Source: DATLBY01 sp035526665
GTDB lineage: Bacteria > Acidobacteriota > Terriglobia > Bryobacterales > Bryobacteraceae
Reading direction: 5' to 3'
NCBI GenBank assembly: GCA_035526665.1
Contig: DATLBY010000032.1
Span: 1 to 37,686, forward strand
Length of the DNA stretch: 37,686 bases
Made by a program: the position numbers and the translations under genes. Below, piece after piece: positions 1 to 8,830 of this stretch; the first letter of the stretch is position 1; each line of letters opens with the position of its first letter. The notes beneath the pieces are model-generated. The model did not search any database. It was not told where the DNA came from and saw only the letters and a list, made by a program, of their open reading frames with translations.

Positions 1-380
1 CCTCCATGATGGGAGCCATTGCGTTTCAGAAAGGTCTGGGCGCAACCCACTCCCTGGCCCATCCGCTCTCCACTGAATTCGCGATGCATCACGGCACTAC
101 CAACGCCATCCTGCTTCCGGCGGTGCTCGAGTTCAACAACAAAGTGTCCAGTGCCCGCATCGCCGCGCTGGCGCGCCACTGCAACGTGCCGGACCTGGCG
201 GCGCACATCTCTGAGCTAAACAGGATTCTGGGCATCAAACCGCGCCTCCGAGAGTACGGAATTCCCGAACCGGCGCTCGCAATGCTGGCGGATAAGGCTT
301 TCGAGGATGGTTGCCATCAGCTCAATCCACGCCCCTGTTCGCGGGAAGATCTACTGCACCTGTATCAAAAGTCCTGGTAA
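1..380 (+). CDS. Iron-containing alcohol dehydrogenase, C-terminal part (cut by window start)
   Basis: The reading frame is open from base 3 and ends at TAA 378-380. The visible ~125 residues match the all-helical C-terminal metal-binding half of group III (iron-containing) alcohol dehydrogenases and maleylacetate reductases. The conserved GLGATHSLAHPL segment carries histidines that bind the metal, and the segment DGCHQLNPRP near the end is the usual closing motif of the family. The nucleotide-binding N-terminal half lies outside the window. These enzymes reduce aldehydes or ketones with NAD(P)H, but the substrate cannot be read from this fragment. A relic of a methyltransferase gene begins only 26 bases after the stop, so the downstream side of this gene is an insertion or rearrangement boundary. 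The family call is confident and the substrate unknown. Confidence 0.88.
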   Translation, partial: SMMGAIAFQKGLGATHSLAHPLSTEFAMHHGTTNAILLPAVLEFNNKVSSARIAALARHCNVPDLAAHISELNRILGIKPRLREYGIPEPALAMLADKAFEDGCHQLNPRPCSREDLLHLYQKSW

Positions 381-405
381 GGCGAAACTGCTATCGGATA
401 AATTT

Positions 406-658
406 TATGATGCGCGCTCCAGGAAACGTAAATCAATCTTGCGCCGCGGCAATCGAGCCCGTCTCACAGGCTCCTACAGCCTGCGATAGACCAGCTCGAT
501 CCACGACCCGTCAGCGTGCCGCATTCCAGAGTAGTCGTGGGGCTCCAGGCAGCGACAGCGTCGCTGATGCCCGTCTGCTCTGCAAAAATCCGCTGCGATA
601 CATCCGCAAAGGGCATGGTCACCAGCTCCGAATTGAATCCGCGAACCGGCTCATATCC
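406..658. repeat. Direct repeat copy 1 (matches 9504-9757)
   Basis: This ~253 bp stretch is the same, in the same orientation, as 9504-9757, with scattered substitutions and one missing base near 512 (copy 2 is one base longer). By eye the similarity is high, and the central ~100 bp is almost identical. It begins at TATGA just after the alcohol dehydrogenase and ends abruptly after TCATATCC. The two copies bracket a ~8.8 kb segment that holds the two-gene helicase system and a TonB-receptor relic. Confidence 0.9.
406..658 (-). pseudogene. Relic of a class I SAM methyltransferase 3' end
   Basis: Read on the minus strand, this is the last ~84 codons of the methyltransferase found intact at 9503-10552. 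The segment from GYEPVR through AAW is almost residue-for-residue the same as that gene. After ECGTLTG a one-base deletion shifts the frame, so the expected end (IELVYRKLEE and onward) is lost in that frame. The original last codons and a TAA stop (405-407) can still be read in the shifted frame. The 5' three quarters of the gene, including the SAM-binding motif, are absent. It is therefore a truncated, frameshifted duplicate and not a working gene. It forms the left boundary of the accessory island. Confidence 0.85.
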
Positions 659-814
659 ACTGCATGTGGTACGAGACCTAGCTTTTGCGATCAACGGCTT
701 CTGGTCGCTCCGCCTGATACGGCACAACGCTCGAATTGCGCCTACACTGGAGGATCAGTAAAGCAACTTTGCAGATTGATGTTTGTTGTGTCACAGAATC
801 TCTTGGAGTGTTGA
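659..814. other. Leader region of the island's first large gene
   Basis: About 155 bases lie between the repeat end and the start of the DruH-like gene. No convincing coding sequence was seen. A GGAG at 805-808 sits six bases before the ATG at 815 and is a good ribosome binding site. No clear -35/-10 pair was recognised. Confidence 0.4.
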
Positions 815-1390
815 ATGCAGGCCGCCGGCGGATATTTGCACTGCGAAATCTTTCCCTCGATGGAGCTGGACGACGTCTTCCTCCAGTTCCTCAAGAGGTT
901 CGATGACCTGCCAAATCCCAGATCCGTGGCCGAAGCCAGAATCACAACTATGGAGATCGAAGCTCTTTCGGTTTGGTTCTCTCAGCAGTGGGGCAAGCCC
1001 CGGATGTGGTGCGAGAGCACGTTCCAGGCCCATATCGCTGACGAGACGTTTGCGTCGCCGCAGGAAATGTTTGGGGCCGTCCTCATCATTCTGGCCTCGG
1101 AGGTGTGCCGCGCGCGTTCCAACGAAGATTCGGTTTGGCCAGCCGTGACCGCAGTTCTCAAAGCCGACGCGGTGAGTTTCCCGGCGCTTTTTGTGGGTGG
1201 ACAGCCAACGACGACCTGTAAGAACGCGGTGGCCGCCGGCGCGCGACGGCTCAAGCTGCGGAACCTAATCGATCGCTATGGCGCCCAGGAGTATTTCGAT
1301 ACTCTCAAACTTCAATTCGGCTTTACTTTTCGAGGAGCTGTCCGAAGCTGCCTCAGTGGCTCGATGGCATCGGGCTTCCCATTGCGGTGA
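815..1390 (+). CDS. N-terminal fragment of a DruH-like large protein (frameshifted gene)
   Basis: The 191-residue frame starts at ATG 815 with GGAG six bases upstream and ends at TGA 1388-1390. Its last ~16 residues, after FRGAVR, look out of frame. Inserting one base near 1346-1350 joins it smoothly to the next frame, which reads KLPQWLDGIGLPIAVRILTG. So 815-3678 was probably one gene of ~955 codons. The fragment is mostly helical, with no recognised catalytic motif. Because the partner gene downstream is a very large DEAH/DUF1998 helicase, the best comparison is DruH of Druantia type III anti-phage systems. That link comes from architecture and is not proven by a motif. Unless the break is a sequencing error or is bypassed, this product would be a truncated peptide. 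Confidence 0.6.
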   Translation: MQAAGGYLHCEIFPSMELDDVFLQFLKRFDDLPNPRSVAEARITTMEIEALSVWFSQQWGKPRMWCESTFQAHIADETFASPQEMFGAVLIILASEVCRARSNEDSVWPAVTAVLKADAVSFPALFVGGQPTTTCKNAVAAGARRLKLRNLIDRYGAQEYFDTLKLQFGFTFRGAVRSCLSGSMASGFPLR

Positions 1391-3678
1391 GGATTCTCAC
1401 CGGACTTGAGTCTGAGTACGGGGACTTGAGATCGGATACGTTCACCGATCTCTGGAAAGTTCTACAAGATTTCAGGCGCAACCGGGTTTCCGCCGAGTAC
1501 ACGGAGCGCCTCCTTCGGGAATCCCCGTGGATTCGTCGAGAATGGCCCACTGAATTAATGCGAGTGGCGAAGATCCGCCTGCCCCGACCGGACACCGCGT
1601 TGGAGGCGCGGGAGGCTCCCGATTGCGGAGATGAGCCGGTATGCGAAATATTCCTCAAGTGGGAATATCCCGCGACGCCGGAATTATCAGTGAAGCTTAA
1701 TGAGGAACACATCCGCGAAGTTCTCGGTGAAACCGAAACGGCGGTATTCGGTATCGACGGACAAGTTATAGATCGTTGGACCCTGCAAGAGAACCGTGAG
1801 TGGCGGGGCCGGCGCGACTTGCCTTGCCAGCGCGCGGGCTCGAAGCCCAACCTCCGGCCAGGATTGTTGACGGTAAGCAGTGAAGGCGAGCTTCTTAAAG
1901 AGATAGACCTGCGTGAACTTGGGATGGGTGCGCCGCTCATGGTGTTTGACCTGAAGCTCGGTACGCAGGTGGATTTGTCGTCTAGGCTCGACCCAGGCCG
2001 GGACTACGCGTTAGTGTGCGACACGGACCTAAGCATACCCGGCGCGACGCAGTGCTTTAAGTCCAAAGATCGCGCCGCGTACCGGCTGGGCGGTTCTTGG
2101 CCCCAGGACCTGAGGGTTGTTTGTGATGGAGCCTTGTATTGGCAACCGAGGATTTCGGAAAGGGAACCATACTCGCCGATCCGTCTGACCCTGGAGTCAC
2201 AGCCGGGCGAGACCGTCGAAGTTGGCTCCGCTTGCCACGTGAATGTGAATGGGGTGCCAGAGGATGCGACGGCTGTCTCGCTTATGGCTGGAGGGTCAGC
2301 GTATGCCGTGGCCCAGGCGGGCGCCACCTGGCGAACGAGCCGCCAGTTTCAGGTTACGCTCGGAGTCGCTCTTGGCGAAGAACGGATTCGCATCCGCGTA
2401 AGTGGTCCGGGTTACACCCGCACTATCACGCCCAAGTCGTCGTTGAATCTTAGGGGAATTGCGTGTTTCGAGACCGAATCGGATCCCGACGCCGAACCAA
2501 AGTGGACGCTCTTGAACCGAAACCGTCCATTAAATCGGGCTGACGGCTCTGGCCGGGCACGGGTCTTTTGCGCGGCCAAATCTCAGCTGTTTGAGGGTGT
2601 TCGTTTTGTGGGCAAGATCAGTCCGCGCGGTCTCCCGATGAGAGATTTGAGTGGCTGGGGAGGGCAGCTGATCGTCCGCTCAGATGGCAAGCCGGATACT
2701 GTGCTGGTCGAGACGGTCCACGACTGCGGCCGGGGGCAATTCCTTCCGCCGCTGTTCAAAGGGCAGACGGGCGCATACTTTTCTTGGCGGACGCCGATGC
2801 CTCCAGGGGTGGAACACAAGATCCTCGTTTGGTCTGACTTATCTCGGGAACCTCGAATATTCGGAGGGGACGATATTTCCAGCGAGAAAGACGACACTTT
2901 GTGGAAGCTGCCCCGTCTGGGCGCCGTCGCGGTCATGGCGGTGTCATATAAGGGCGTCCGGAGCGCCTCCTACTGGGCTACCGAGCCGACCATCAACGCT
3001 CTAGACAATGCCCGGTCACCGAGCCTGTTCGCGCTTTTTCGGTGGCTGAAGATTCCAATCTTGAATTCATGGTTCAGGCCATCGATGGAAAAAGCTGCGC
3101 TTCAGGCCCCGGTTGAATTTGTGAGGGGGTGGCTAGGAGCGGAGGCGCCTCCTTTCGGGCTCGTCCATCGGCAAGCGGAGCCTGGGCTAGACACCGTGAT
3201 TCGTGAATTCCTCTGGAATTACACAGACCGGAATGAAAGTAAAATGGAGCGGCTCGCGGGCGCATTTCGCCAGCAGCACAGCGCGCAGAGCGAGGCGGAG
3301 TCATTCAAGTACTCACTCTCGTGCCTGGGTGAGATTTGCCCTTCGTTATTTTACCAACTTGCTGAACAGAAGCTGCGCGGCGATAAGTACCGGAAGTACG
3401 CGCGGGGGGTCGCCGCGGCAATGCTGCACCGCCCCGCCGACGATCCGGATTTGCCGGGGGCGCTGGCCACGGCCTGTCGTGGCTGCGCGACCCTCATAGG
3501 AGTGGCCCCGGATTCGCTCCAGGCCGACGTTGACGTGTTTGGGGCTCATTTGGCTAATAGATCCTCGAACTACAAGCAAGCGGAACCCAATCTAAGGAGA
3601 CTCGGGGAAACGTCCAGTGGTCGCCAGTTCATGACCGCCTCGCTGCTGCTGCGGCTGGTGGAAAGGAGCAGATTCTGA
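1387..3678 (+). CDS. DruH-like large protein, main part (upstream helicase partner of unknown fold)
   Basis: This frame is open for ~760 residues to TGA 3676-3678. In-frame sequence from about 1336 (LPQWLDGIGLPIAV) already reads as protein, so the apparent start at GTG 1387 is probably not real and the gene continues from 815-1390 after a one-base loss. The first ~90 residues are helical, with SPWIRREWP. The middle (~120-470) is rich in beta-strand-like alternation and may hold Ig-like or jelly-roll modules. The last ~200 residues are again helical. No signal peptide, membrane segment or nuclease motif is visible. Its stop overlaps the likely CTG start of the helicase, so the two are translationally coupled. 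It is inferred to be a defence-system partner of that helicase; its biochemical role is unknown. Confidence 0.65.
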   Translation: MRILTGLESEYGDLRSDTFTDLWKVLQDFRRNRVSAEYTERLLRESPWIRREWPTELMRVAKIRLPRPDTALEAREAPDCGDEPVCEIFLKWEYPATPELSVKLNEEHIREVLGETETAVFGIDGQVIDRWTLQENREWRGRRDLPCQRAGSKPNLRPGLLTVSSEGELLKEIDLRELGMGAPLMVFDLKLGTQVDLSSRLDPGRDYALVCDTDLSIPGATQCFKSKDRAAYRLGGSWPQDLRVVCDGALYWQPRISEREPYSPIRLTLESQPGETVEVGSACHVNVNGVPEDATAVSLMAGGSAYAVAQAGATWRTSRQFQVTLGVALGEERIRIRVSGPGYTRTITPKSSLNLRGIACFETESDPDAEPKWTLLNRNRPLNRADGSGRARVFCAAKSQLFEGVRFVGKISPRGLPMRDLSGWGGQLIVRSDGKPDTVLVETVHDCGRGQFLPPLFKGQTGAYFSWRTPMPPGVEHKILVWSDLSREPRIFGGDDISSEKDDTLWKLPRLGAVAVMAVSYKGVRSASYWATEPTINALDNARSPSLFALFRWLKIPILNSWFRPSMEKAALQAPVEFVRGWLGAEAPPFGLVHRQAEPGLDTVIREFLWNYTDRNESKMERLAGAFRQQHSAQSEAESFKYSLSCLGEICPSLFYQLAEQKLRGDKYRKYARGVAAAMLHRPADDPDLPGALATACRGCATLIGVAPDSLQADVDVFGAHLANRSSNYKQAEPNLRRLGETSSGRQFMTASLLLRLVERSRF
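3660..3677 (+). promoter_or_regulatory. Ribosome binding site that favours a CTG start at 3675
   Basis: GGAAAGGAG at 3660-3668 lies six bases before CTG 3675, which overlaps the upstream gene's stop as CTGA. Starting there gives an N-terminus of SQIDALQLVDMTRQ after the initiator. The later candidates, TTG 3699 and ATG 3708, have no such site nearby. The spacing and coupling favour CTG, a rare start codon. Confidence 0.6.
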
Positions 3679-6600
3679 GTCAAATTGACGCCCTTCAGTT
3701 GGTCGACATGACGAGACAGCGTCTCGTCGATCTCGCCGCGTCCGAGAACTACCTCCGAGACGCGCGCCTCGCGAACGCCGCATCTGAAATCTGGCGAGGT
3801 TCGGGCGCGCAAGGCGGACTCGTCAGTGAGCTTTGGATACAGGGCGCGTTTCCCAGTAAACTGTCGCGGGATTCGCTGGTTTCCCTGGAGGAAGAAGGGT
3901 TGTTTCCGCCGGATCTCTGCGATCACCTCGATGCCGCTGGCGGGTTCCCGGCGCGGCGGCCATTGTTCACACATCAGGCGGACGCCTTCCGGTATGCGGC
4001 GGCGAAATCGTCGTCGGACGAGAAGCCCTCTCTCGTGATTACCGCGGGGACCGGCGCGGGAAAAACCGAGGCCTTTCTTCTGCCGATCTTGGCTGGCCTT
4101 TGGCGGCAGGCGCGTGCCGCCAATGAAGGGGGTATGCGGTGCCTGATTCTGTATCCGATGAACGCGTTGGTTACCGATCAGGTTACGCGGCTCTACGAAC
4201 TGCTCAAAGATCAAAACACACTGAGCCTTTTCCATTTCACGAGTGAGACGCCGGAAACGGACCGCAACGTGAAACCAGGCGAAGCATGGAATCCGTGTCG
4301 TCGTCGGAGCCGTCAGGCCGCGCGGGCGAACATCCCGGACATCGTGATTACCAACTACTCGATGTTGGAGTACATGCTGTGCCGCCCACAAGACCAGGAT
4401 TTCTTCGGGCCGGCCCTGCGTTATGTGGTGTTGGACGAGGCGCATCTTTACACAGGTACGCTCGCCGCCGAGATCACGCTGCTTCTCAGAAGGGTGAAGG
4501 ACCGTTGTCAGGTGTCGCCGCGGCGCATCACGCATATCGCCACGTCCGCCACTCTTGGGGGCACTGAAGCGGATCTCAAGAAATTCGCGGCGACCGTTTT
4601 TTCCATACCACCAGCCCTCATCGAAGTCTTCCAGGGAACCCAGGCGCCGCTGTCGAGTTGGAGGGAACCGGAAACCGCCAAAACACCGGAAGCCGGCCAG
4701 CTGGGCGCATTTTCCGGGATAGAAGTTGTGACCCTGAATGCGGATGGGGGGTTTATCACTCCAGACGCGGAGGGGCTTAAGCGGCTGTATCCGGTCCTGT
4801 CGACTTTGTTGCCGGAGGCGGCGATTTCAGCGGCGGAAGCTTCCGCCGGCGGAACCCTTGCGCCTTTCCTCCGACTCTGCCTGGAACGGGTCCCGATTGT
4901 CAGACGGCTGATGGAACTGGTCTATCAAAATGATCTGCTATCAATCGACGACCTCGCCGGAAAACTTTGGAACGAAACCACAAGGGCGACCCGTGAAGCG
5001 ACGATCCTGCTCCTGCGATTAACGGCGGCGGCGCGTCTAAGTCCAACCGAATCGCCGCTCATCCCGCACCGGCTTCATTTCCTTGTGCGCGCGCCGCAAG
5101 GTCTGTCCGCATGCCTCGATCCGCAATGCCCCGGTCCGGGTCAATTGAGGGCGGAAGGCATCGGCTGTGTTCAGACTCCTCGGGACCGATGCGCCTATTG
5201 CAACGCCATCACGCTTCCGGTACACCGCTGCAAAGCCTGCGGATATTGGGCGCTTGCCGGCTTCGAGAATCCAGACACGGGAGAAATGGAGTCGGGACAC
5301 TTCGCCGAGGCCGCGCGGCGGCGCTATTACCTGGTCTCGGATTCCGCCGGTAAGGACCTTTCAGTGGTCGTCGTCAACGCTCAGACCGGCAAATATTTCG
5401 GCAGGGGCGCGGGCACGCGGTTGTTCCGAGCACCCTGCCCGGAGCATGGCGCATCCTGCAATGATCCCTCGGAATGTAGCCAGCAGGCATGCCCGAATTG
5501 CGGGACAAATTGGGGGGCGTCGCCGGATGACGCCGACGAAGACGACCGGGATTTGAATATCCAGCCGCTGAAGGGAGCCGAACGCCTCGCCTTAAGTGTC
5601 GCAACCGAGACGGTTCTCTACGGAATGCCGGTTTATCCCGACATCTCCCGAGATTGGAAACCCGGACAAGGTCGTCGGCTGCTCTGTTTCAGCGACTCGC
5701 GCCGGGAGGCGGCGCGGCTTGGTCCCCTGCTGACAAGCCAGCACGAAACCTGGGTCATTCGATCGGCGATAGCGAATACTCTCGCGGCCCAGAAGACGTC
5801 GTCTGTCGCCTACCTCAGGCGACAGATCGAAAGATATGAGGCCGACGCGGCGGATCTTTCGCTTCCCCGGGTGGACCGCGACGCGGCTAAGCGTCGGGCA
5901 AGCGATCTGGGAACCCAGCTATCCACGGCCGCGTTTGGAATTCCATTCACGGACTTTGCTCGCGCTCTTGCCGACAATCCACACATCTCCGAGATTCTTG
6001 ATCGGGAACTTTCGGAAAAACACGCTGAATGGCGACAGGAATGGTGGAAGGAAAATAGGGACAGTGTCGCGGCCCACACGGAGGCGCTGGTCGCCCAGGA
6101 ACTGGACAGCCCGCTGCGAACGGCCGTATCGACCGAGGCTGCCGGACTCCTGGAGCTTGTGTATCCCGGTCTGGAGAATTTCCCGCTGCCGGCGAGCTTT
6201 GAGGAAAGACTCCCGAACGATGAGACCCGGAACTGGTTTGCGGCCGCGTGGCACCTCATATTGGCCGCTCTGCTCGACAACTTGCGGGCGGATCGCGCCG
6301 TGGATTGGTCCAAGGAACAGCCGGGCCGGAAATGGAATGAGGAATCGCCGCTCTACGGGCGCTGGAGCACGCGGTCGAAGAACGGCTGGACGGCGCGCCG
6401 ATTTATTGGCGACGATGATGCCGATCGCCGAAGGGATACGCTGCAACTGCGGTTGTGGTTCGCGAAGACGGTGCTGACGGCGGCGCGGTGCCCCGAGTAT
6501 CTTTCTTCCGCTTTGCTGGAGGCCGCCTTCAATCAATTGTATGAGGGTGCGTCCACGAAGCAGTTCCCCTGGCTTCGATGCGAACTGCATGAGGTGGCTC

Positions 6601-8474
6601 GCGGGGAATCCGACCAAGCCATTCAAATACTGCTCGACCAGCTTCGCTTGCGGTCGCCCGTTCAACTCTATCGCTGCCCGAGTACCGGCACGTTATGGCC
6701 ACGCGCAATTTTTGGCTGGGCGCCCCTGAGGGGATGCCTCGGCCAACTTCACGAGATAACACACGCCGAAGCCGATGAAGACCGCCGTTGGGGCCGCGCC
6801 AGGCGCGAGCTTCGCGAGTTCCCGATTTTCGCGATGGGCCTGTGGGGAGAGGAGCATTCCGCCCAGCTTAGCCCCCAGGAAAATAAGCGCCTGCAGTTTC
6901 TGTTTAAGGATGGCGCCCGTAATCTTTTGTCATCGACGACCACGATGGAACTTGGCATCGACATTGGAGGATTGAACGGAGTCGTGCTCGGAAACGTGCC
7001 GCCCGGACGCGCTAACCATATGCAGCGAGCGGGTCGCGCTGGACGACGGGCCGATGGGTCGTCCGTCGTGGTCACGTTTGCAAGGAACCGAGCCTTTGAT
7101 CGCGAGGTATTCGTGAGATTCCAGCATTTCCTGCGCCGGCCTCTTCGCCGGCCGCTGGTTTTTCTTGACCGTCCTCGATTCGTCCGGCGACATCTACATG
7201 CCATGCTGCTGGCCGAGTTCTTTGCGCCGATCCAGGGCGGGCGGACGGGCGCCATGCTCGCGTACTCAAACATGGGAAGTCTTTGCGGAGCGGGTGTTCC
7301 TCCGAAGTGGGCAGGTTCGACGAAGCCCGAGTGGACGCCTTCCCGGACGCAGCCAGCCTCAGAATTTACTGTGTTCCTGGAGCCAATCCGATCGGCTGTT
7401 CACCCACTTAGACAACGCTGTCGCAATATTGTGCGAGATACGCCGCTGGATGTTATCGCGGAGAGTGACGAATCATGGCAGGAGTTCCTCCTGGAGACTG
7501 AAAGCCAGTTTTCCGCAGCGAGCAAGGAATGGCGAGAAGACTACGAGACGCTTCGTAGCGCATGGACGGAAATTCCGAAAGATCCCACTTCCGCGGTGCT
7601 ACCAGGCGAGCGCGCGAAGGCCAACTCGATTCGGTACCAACTCGGAGCGCTTTCCGATATAAGCGTCATCGAGTGGTTCTCGGACTCGGGCTTTTTGCCA
7701 CGCTATGGTTTCCCAATTTATCTCCAACGGCTGTCCGTAAGAACGCCGCGAGTTGATCGGGCGGACAAATCCACAACCGCCGAGGGATATCGGCTGGAAA
7801 GAACGTCGCTTTTAGCCCTCAGTGAGTATGTGCCTGGGGCTCAGGTCCTCGTGGGTGGCAAGGTCGCCGAATCGAAGGGTATTCTCAAACACTGGACGGA
7901 AGCGAATCGAGATGAAGCGCTCGGGCTGAACAATTGGGCGCTTCGCTGTCCAAATGGCCACGATTATCTCGCCACCTCACAGGATGAGCAGTGCAAGGAG
8001 TGCGGTCTGCCGCCGCAAGACCCTGGGCAGGCTTTGATGTTTCCCAGATTTGGCTACACCACCGCCGCATGGGATCCGCCCAAGCCACCAGGTCGCAATC
8101 TGGATCGAGTGGGCGAGGTAGTGCTGACCACGGCTGGCGGGTTTACTCTCAATGCGGCCACGAAAACAGAACCGAATTTTGGCGGCGTCCCTGGTCTCGT
8201 AGCCACTTATTACGAAGCTGGCCAAGGTCAGTTGCTTCTTCGAAATGCCGGCGGTGACCCGTGGAGCAAGCTTGGATACGGTTTCGCGGTCTGTACACGA
8301 TGCGGTTTTGCGATGAGCGAAGAAAGGCTATCGAATGCGAAGTCGCCGCCCGCCTTGCCCAAGAAGTTCTCGGATCACGCTTCAGTATTCTCATCGAATC
8401 CCATGAGCCGCTGCTGGCCGAACCGCTTGACTTATGAGCCGGTGCTCAGGCACAAGGCCGGGAAATTTCGATGA
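3675..8474 (+). CDS. DruE-like giant DEAH-box helicase, DUF1998 tail split off by frameshift
   Basis: With the CTG start this is a ~1,600-residue SF2 helicase. Walker A GTGAGKTE lies near residues 125-132, and the DEAH box (VVLDEAHLY) near 254. SAT motif III follows, then TTTMELGID near 1090 and QRAGRAGRR near 1117. A long insertion between the two RecA-like lobes carries several Cys pairs (CAYC, CKACG, CPNCG) that suggest zinc ribbons, and more (CKECG, CTRCG) lie near the end. The frame stops at TGA 8472-8474. The expected C-terminal DUF1998 domain continues in the +1 frame (8434-8829), so the intact protein would have ~1,717 residues. Such length with DUF1998 fits DruE of Druantia better than MrfA or DrmA, which are shorter. 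Expected role: ATP-driven DNA translocation in anti-phage defence. Confidence 0.72.
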   Translation: MSQIDALQLVDMTRQRLVDLAASENYLRDARLANAASEIWRGSGAQGGLVSELWIQGAFPSKLSRDSLVSLEEEGLFPPDLCDHLDAAGGFPARRPLFTHQADAFRYAAAKSSSDEKPSLVITAGTGAGKTEAFLLPILAGLWRQARAANEGGMRCLILYPMNALVTDQVTRLYELLKDQNTLSLFHFTSETPETDRNVKPGEAWNPCRRRSRQAARANIPDIVITNYSMLEYMLCRPQDQDFFGPALRYVVLDEAHLYTGTLAAEITLLLRRVKDRCQVSPRRITHIATSATLGGTEADLKKFAATVFSIPPALIEVFQGTQAPLSSWREPETAKTPEAGQLGAFSGIEVVTLNADGGFITPDAEGLKRLYPVLSTLLPEAAISAAEASAGGTLAPFLRLCLERVPIVRRLMELVYQNDLLSIDDLAGKLWNETTRATREATILLLRLTAAARLSPTESPLIPHRLHFLVRAPQGLSACLDPQCPGPGQLRAEGIGCVQTPRDRCAYCNAITLPVHRCKACGYWALAGFENPDTGEMESGHFAEAARRRYYLVSDSAGKDLSVVVVNAQTGKYFGRGAGTRLFRAPCPEHGASCNDPSECSQQACPNCGTNWGASPDDADEDDRDLNIQPLKGAERLALSVATETVLYGMPVYPDISRDWKPGQGRRLLCFSDSRREAARLGPLLTSQHETWVIRSAIANTLAAQKTSSVAYLRRQIERYEADAADLSLPRVDRDAAKRRASDLGTQLSTAAFGIPFTDFARALADNPHISEILDRELSEKHAEWRQEWWKENRDSVAAHTEALVAQELDSPLRTAVSTEAAGLLELVYPGLENFPLPASFEERLPNDETRNWFAAAWHLILAALLDNLRADRAVDWSKEQPGRKWNEESPLYGRWSTRSKNGWTARRFIGDDDADRRRDTLQLRLWFAKTVLTAARCPEYLSSALLEAAFNQLYEGASTKQFPWLRCELHEVARGESDQAIQILLDQLRLRSPVQLYRCPSTGTLWPRAIFGWAPLRGCLGQLHEITHAEADEDRRWGRARRELREFPIFAMGLWGEEHSAQLSPQENKRLQFLFKDGARNLLSSTTTMELGIDIGGLNGVVLGNVPPGRANHMQRAGRAGRRADGSSVVVTFARNRAFDREVFVRFQHFLRRPLRRPLVFLDRPRFVRRHLHAMLLAEFFAPIQGGRTGAMLAYSNMGSLCGAGVPPKWAGSTKPEWTPSRTQPASEFTVFLEPIRSAVHPLRQRCRNIVRDTPLDVIAESDESWQEFLLETESQFSAASKEWREDYETLRSAWTEIPKDPTSAVLPGERAKANSIRYQLGALSDISVIEWFSDSGFLPRYGFPIYLQRLSVRTPRVDRADKSTTAEGYRLERTSLLALSEYVPGAQVLVGGKVAESKGILKHWTEANRDEALGLNNWALRCPNGHDYLATSQDEQCKECGLPPQDPGQALMFPRFGYTTAAWDPPKPPGRNLDRVGEVVLTTAGGFTLNAATKTEPNFGGVPGLVATYYEAGQGQLLLRNAGGDPWSKLGYGFAVCTRCGFAMSEERLSNAKSPPALPKKFSDHASVFSSNPMSRCWPNRLTYEPVLRHKAGKFR

Positions 8475-8829
8475 GGCGGCGCTGTTTTCATTGGGACGTG
8501 CACTGGTGCTTGCGGGAGCGTGGCTTTTGGAGTTGGACAGCCGGGAATTGAATCTGGAGATCAAGGTTCGCACTGACGGCGACCTTGGAATTCTGCTTTA
8601 CGACACCGTTCCCGGTGGCGCCGGCCACTGTTTTGAACTTTTTGTTCTCGGAAGGCCCTGGCTGGAAGCGGCCCGAAGTATTCTGCGTGGATCGCCAACT
8701 CATGACGATAACTGCCGGCGCGCCTGTTTGGAATGCTTACTTGATTTTGGCGGCCAGTTTCGTGCGCACCTTCTAGATCGCAAACGGGCGCTGGGCCTTC
8801 TCGATGCCATCCTGGGAGACGCTTTCTAA
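8434..8829 (+). CDS. DUF1998 C-terminal domain of the helicase, in a separate frame
   Basis: This 131-residue frame holds the diagnostic end of DUF1998 proteins: LYDTVPGGAGHC, then a Cys pair (CRRACLECL), then HLLDR. DUF1998 normally ends DEAH helicases of the MrfA/DrmA/DruE group and is thought to bind zinc through such cysteines. The frame overlaps the upstream helicase by 41 bases. The best join is inside GGGAAATTT (about 8460-8468), where HKAGKF would run into DEAALFSLGRAL, so one base has been gained or two lost. ATG 8434 has no visible ribosome binding site, which argues against an independent gene. Options are a pseudogene, a sequencing error, or programmed frameshifting. It stops at TAA 8827-8829. 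Confidence 0.75.
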   Translation: MSRCSGTRPGNFDEAALFSLGRALVLAGAWLLELDSRELNLEIKVRTDGDLGILLYDTVPGGAGHCFELFVLGRPWLEAARSILRGSPTHDDNCRRACLECLLDFGGQFRAHLLDRKRALGLLDAILGDAF

Positions 8830-8830
8830 G

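Noticed and set aside
311..814. Plus-strand open frame of 167 codons after the alcohol dehydrogenase
   Set aside because: It runs antisense to the methyltransferase relic and lacks protein-like composition; the minus strand gives the clear match to 9503-10552.
3570..4535. Long minus-strand frame opposite the helicase start
   Set aside because: It is opposite well-supported helicase motifs (Walker A, DEAH) and has arginine-rich, low-specificity composition typical of high-GC shadow frames.
3675..8829. DISARM (DrmA/DrmB) as the identity of the island system
   Set aside because: DISARM would need separate DrmA and DrmB genes plus a phospholipase D-like DrmC and a methyltransferase in the cluster. 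The nearby methyltransferase has a small-molecule type layout, belongs to the flanking repeat, and is on the other strand.
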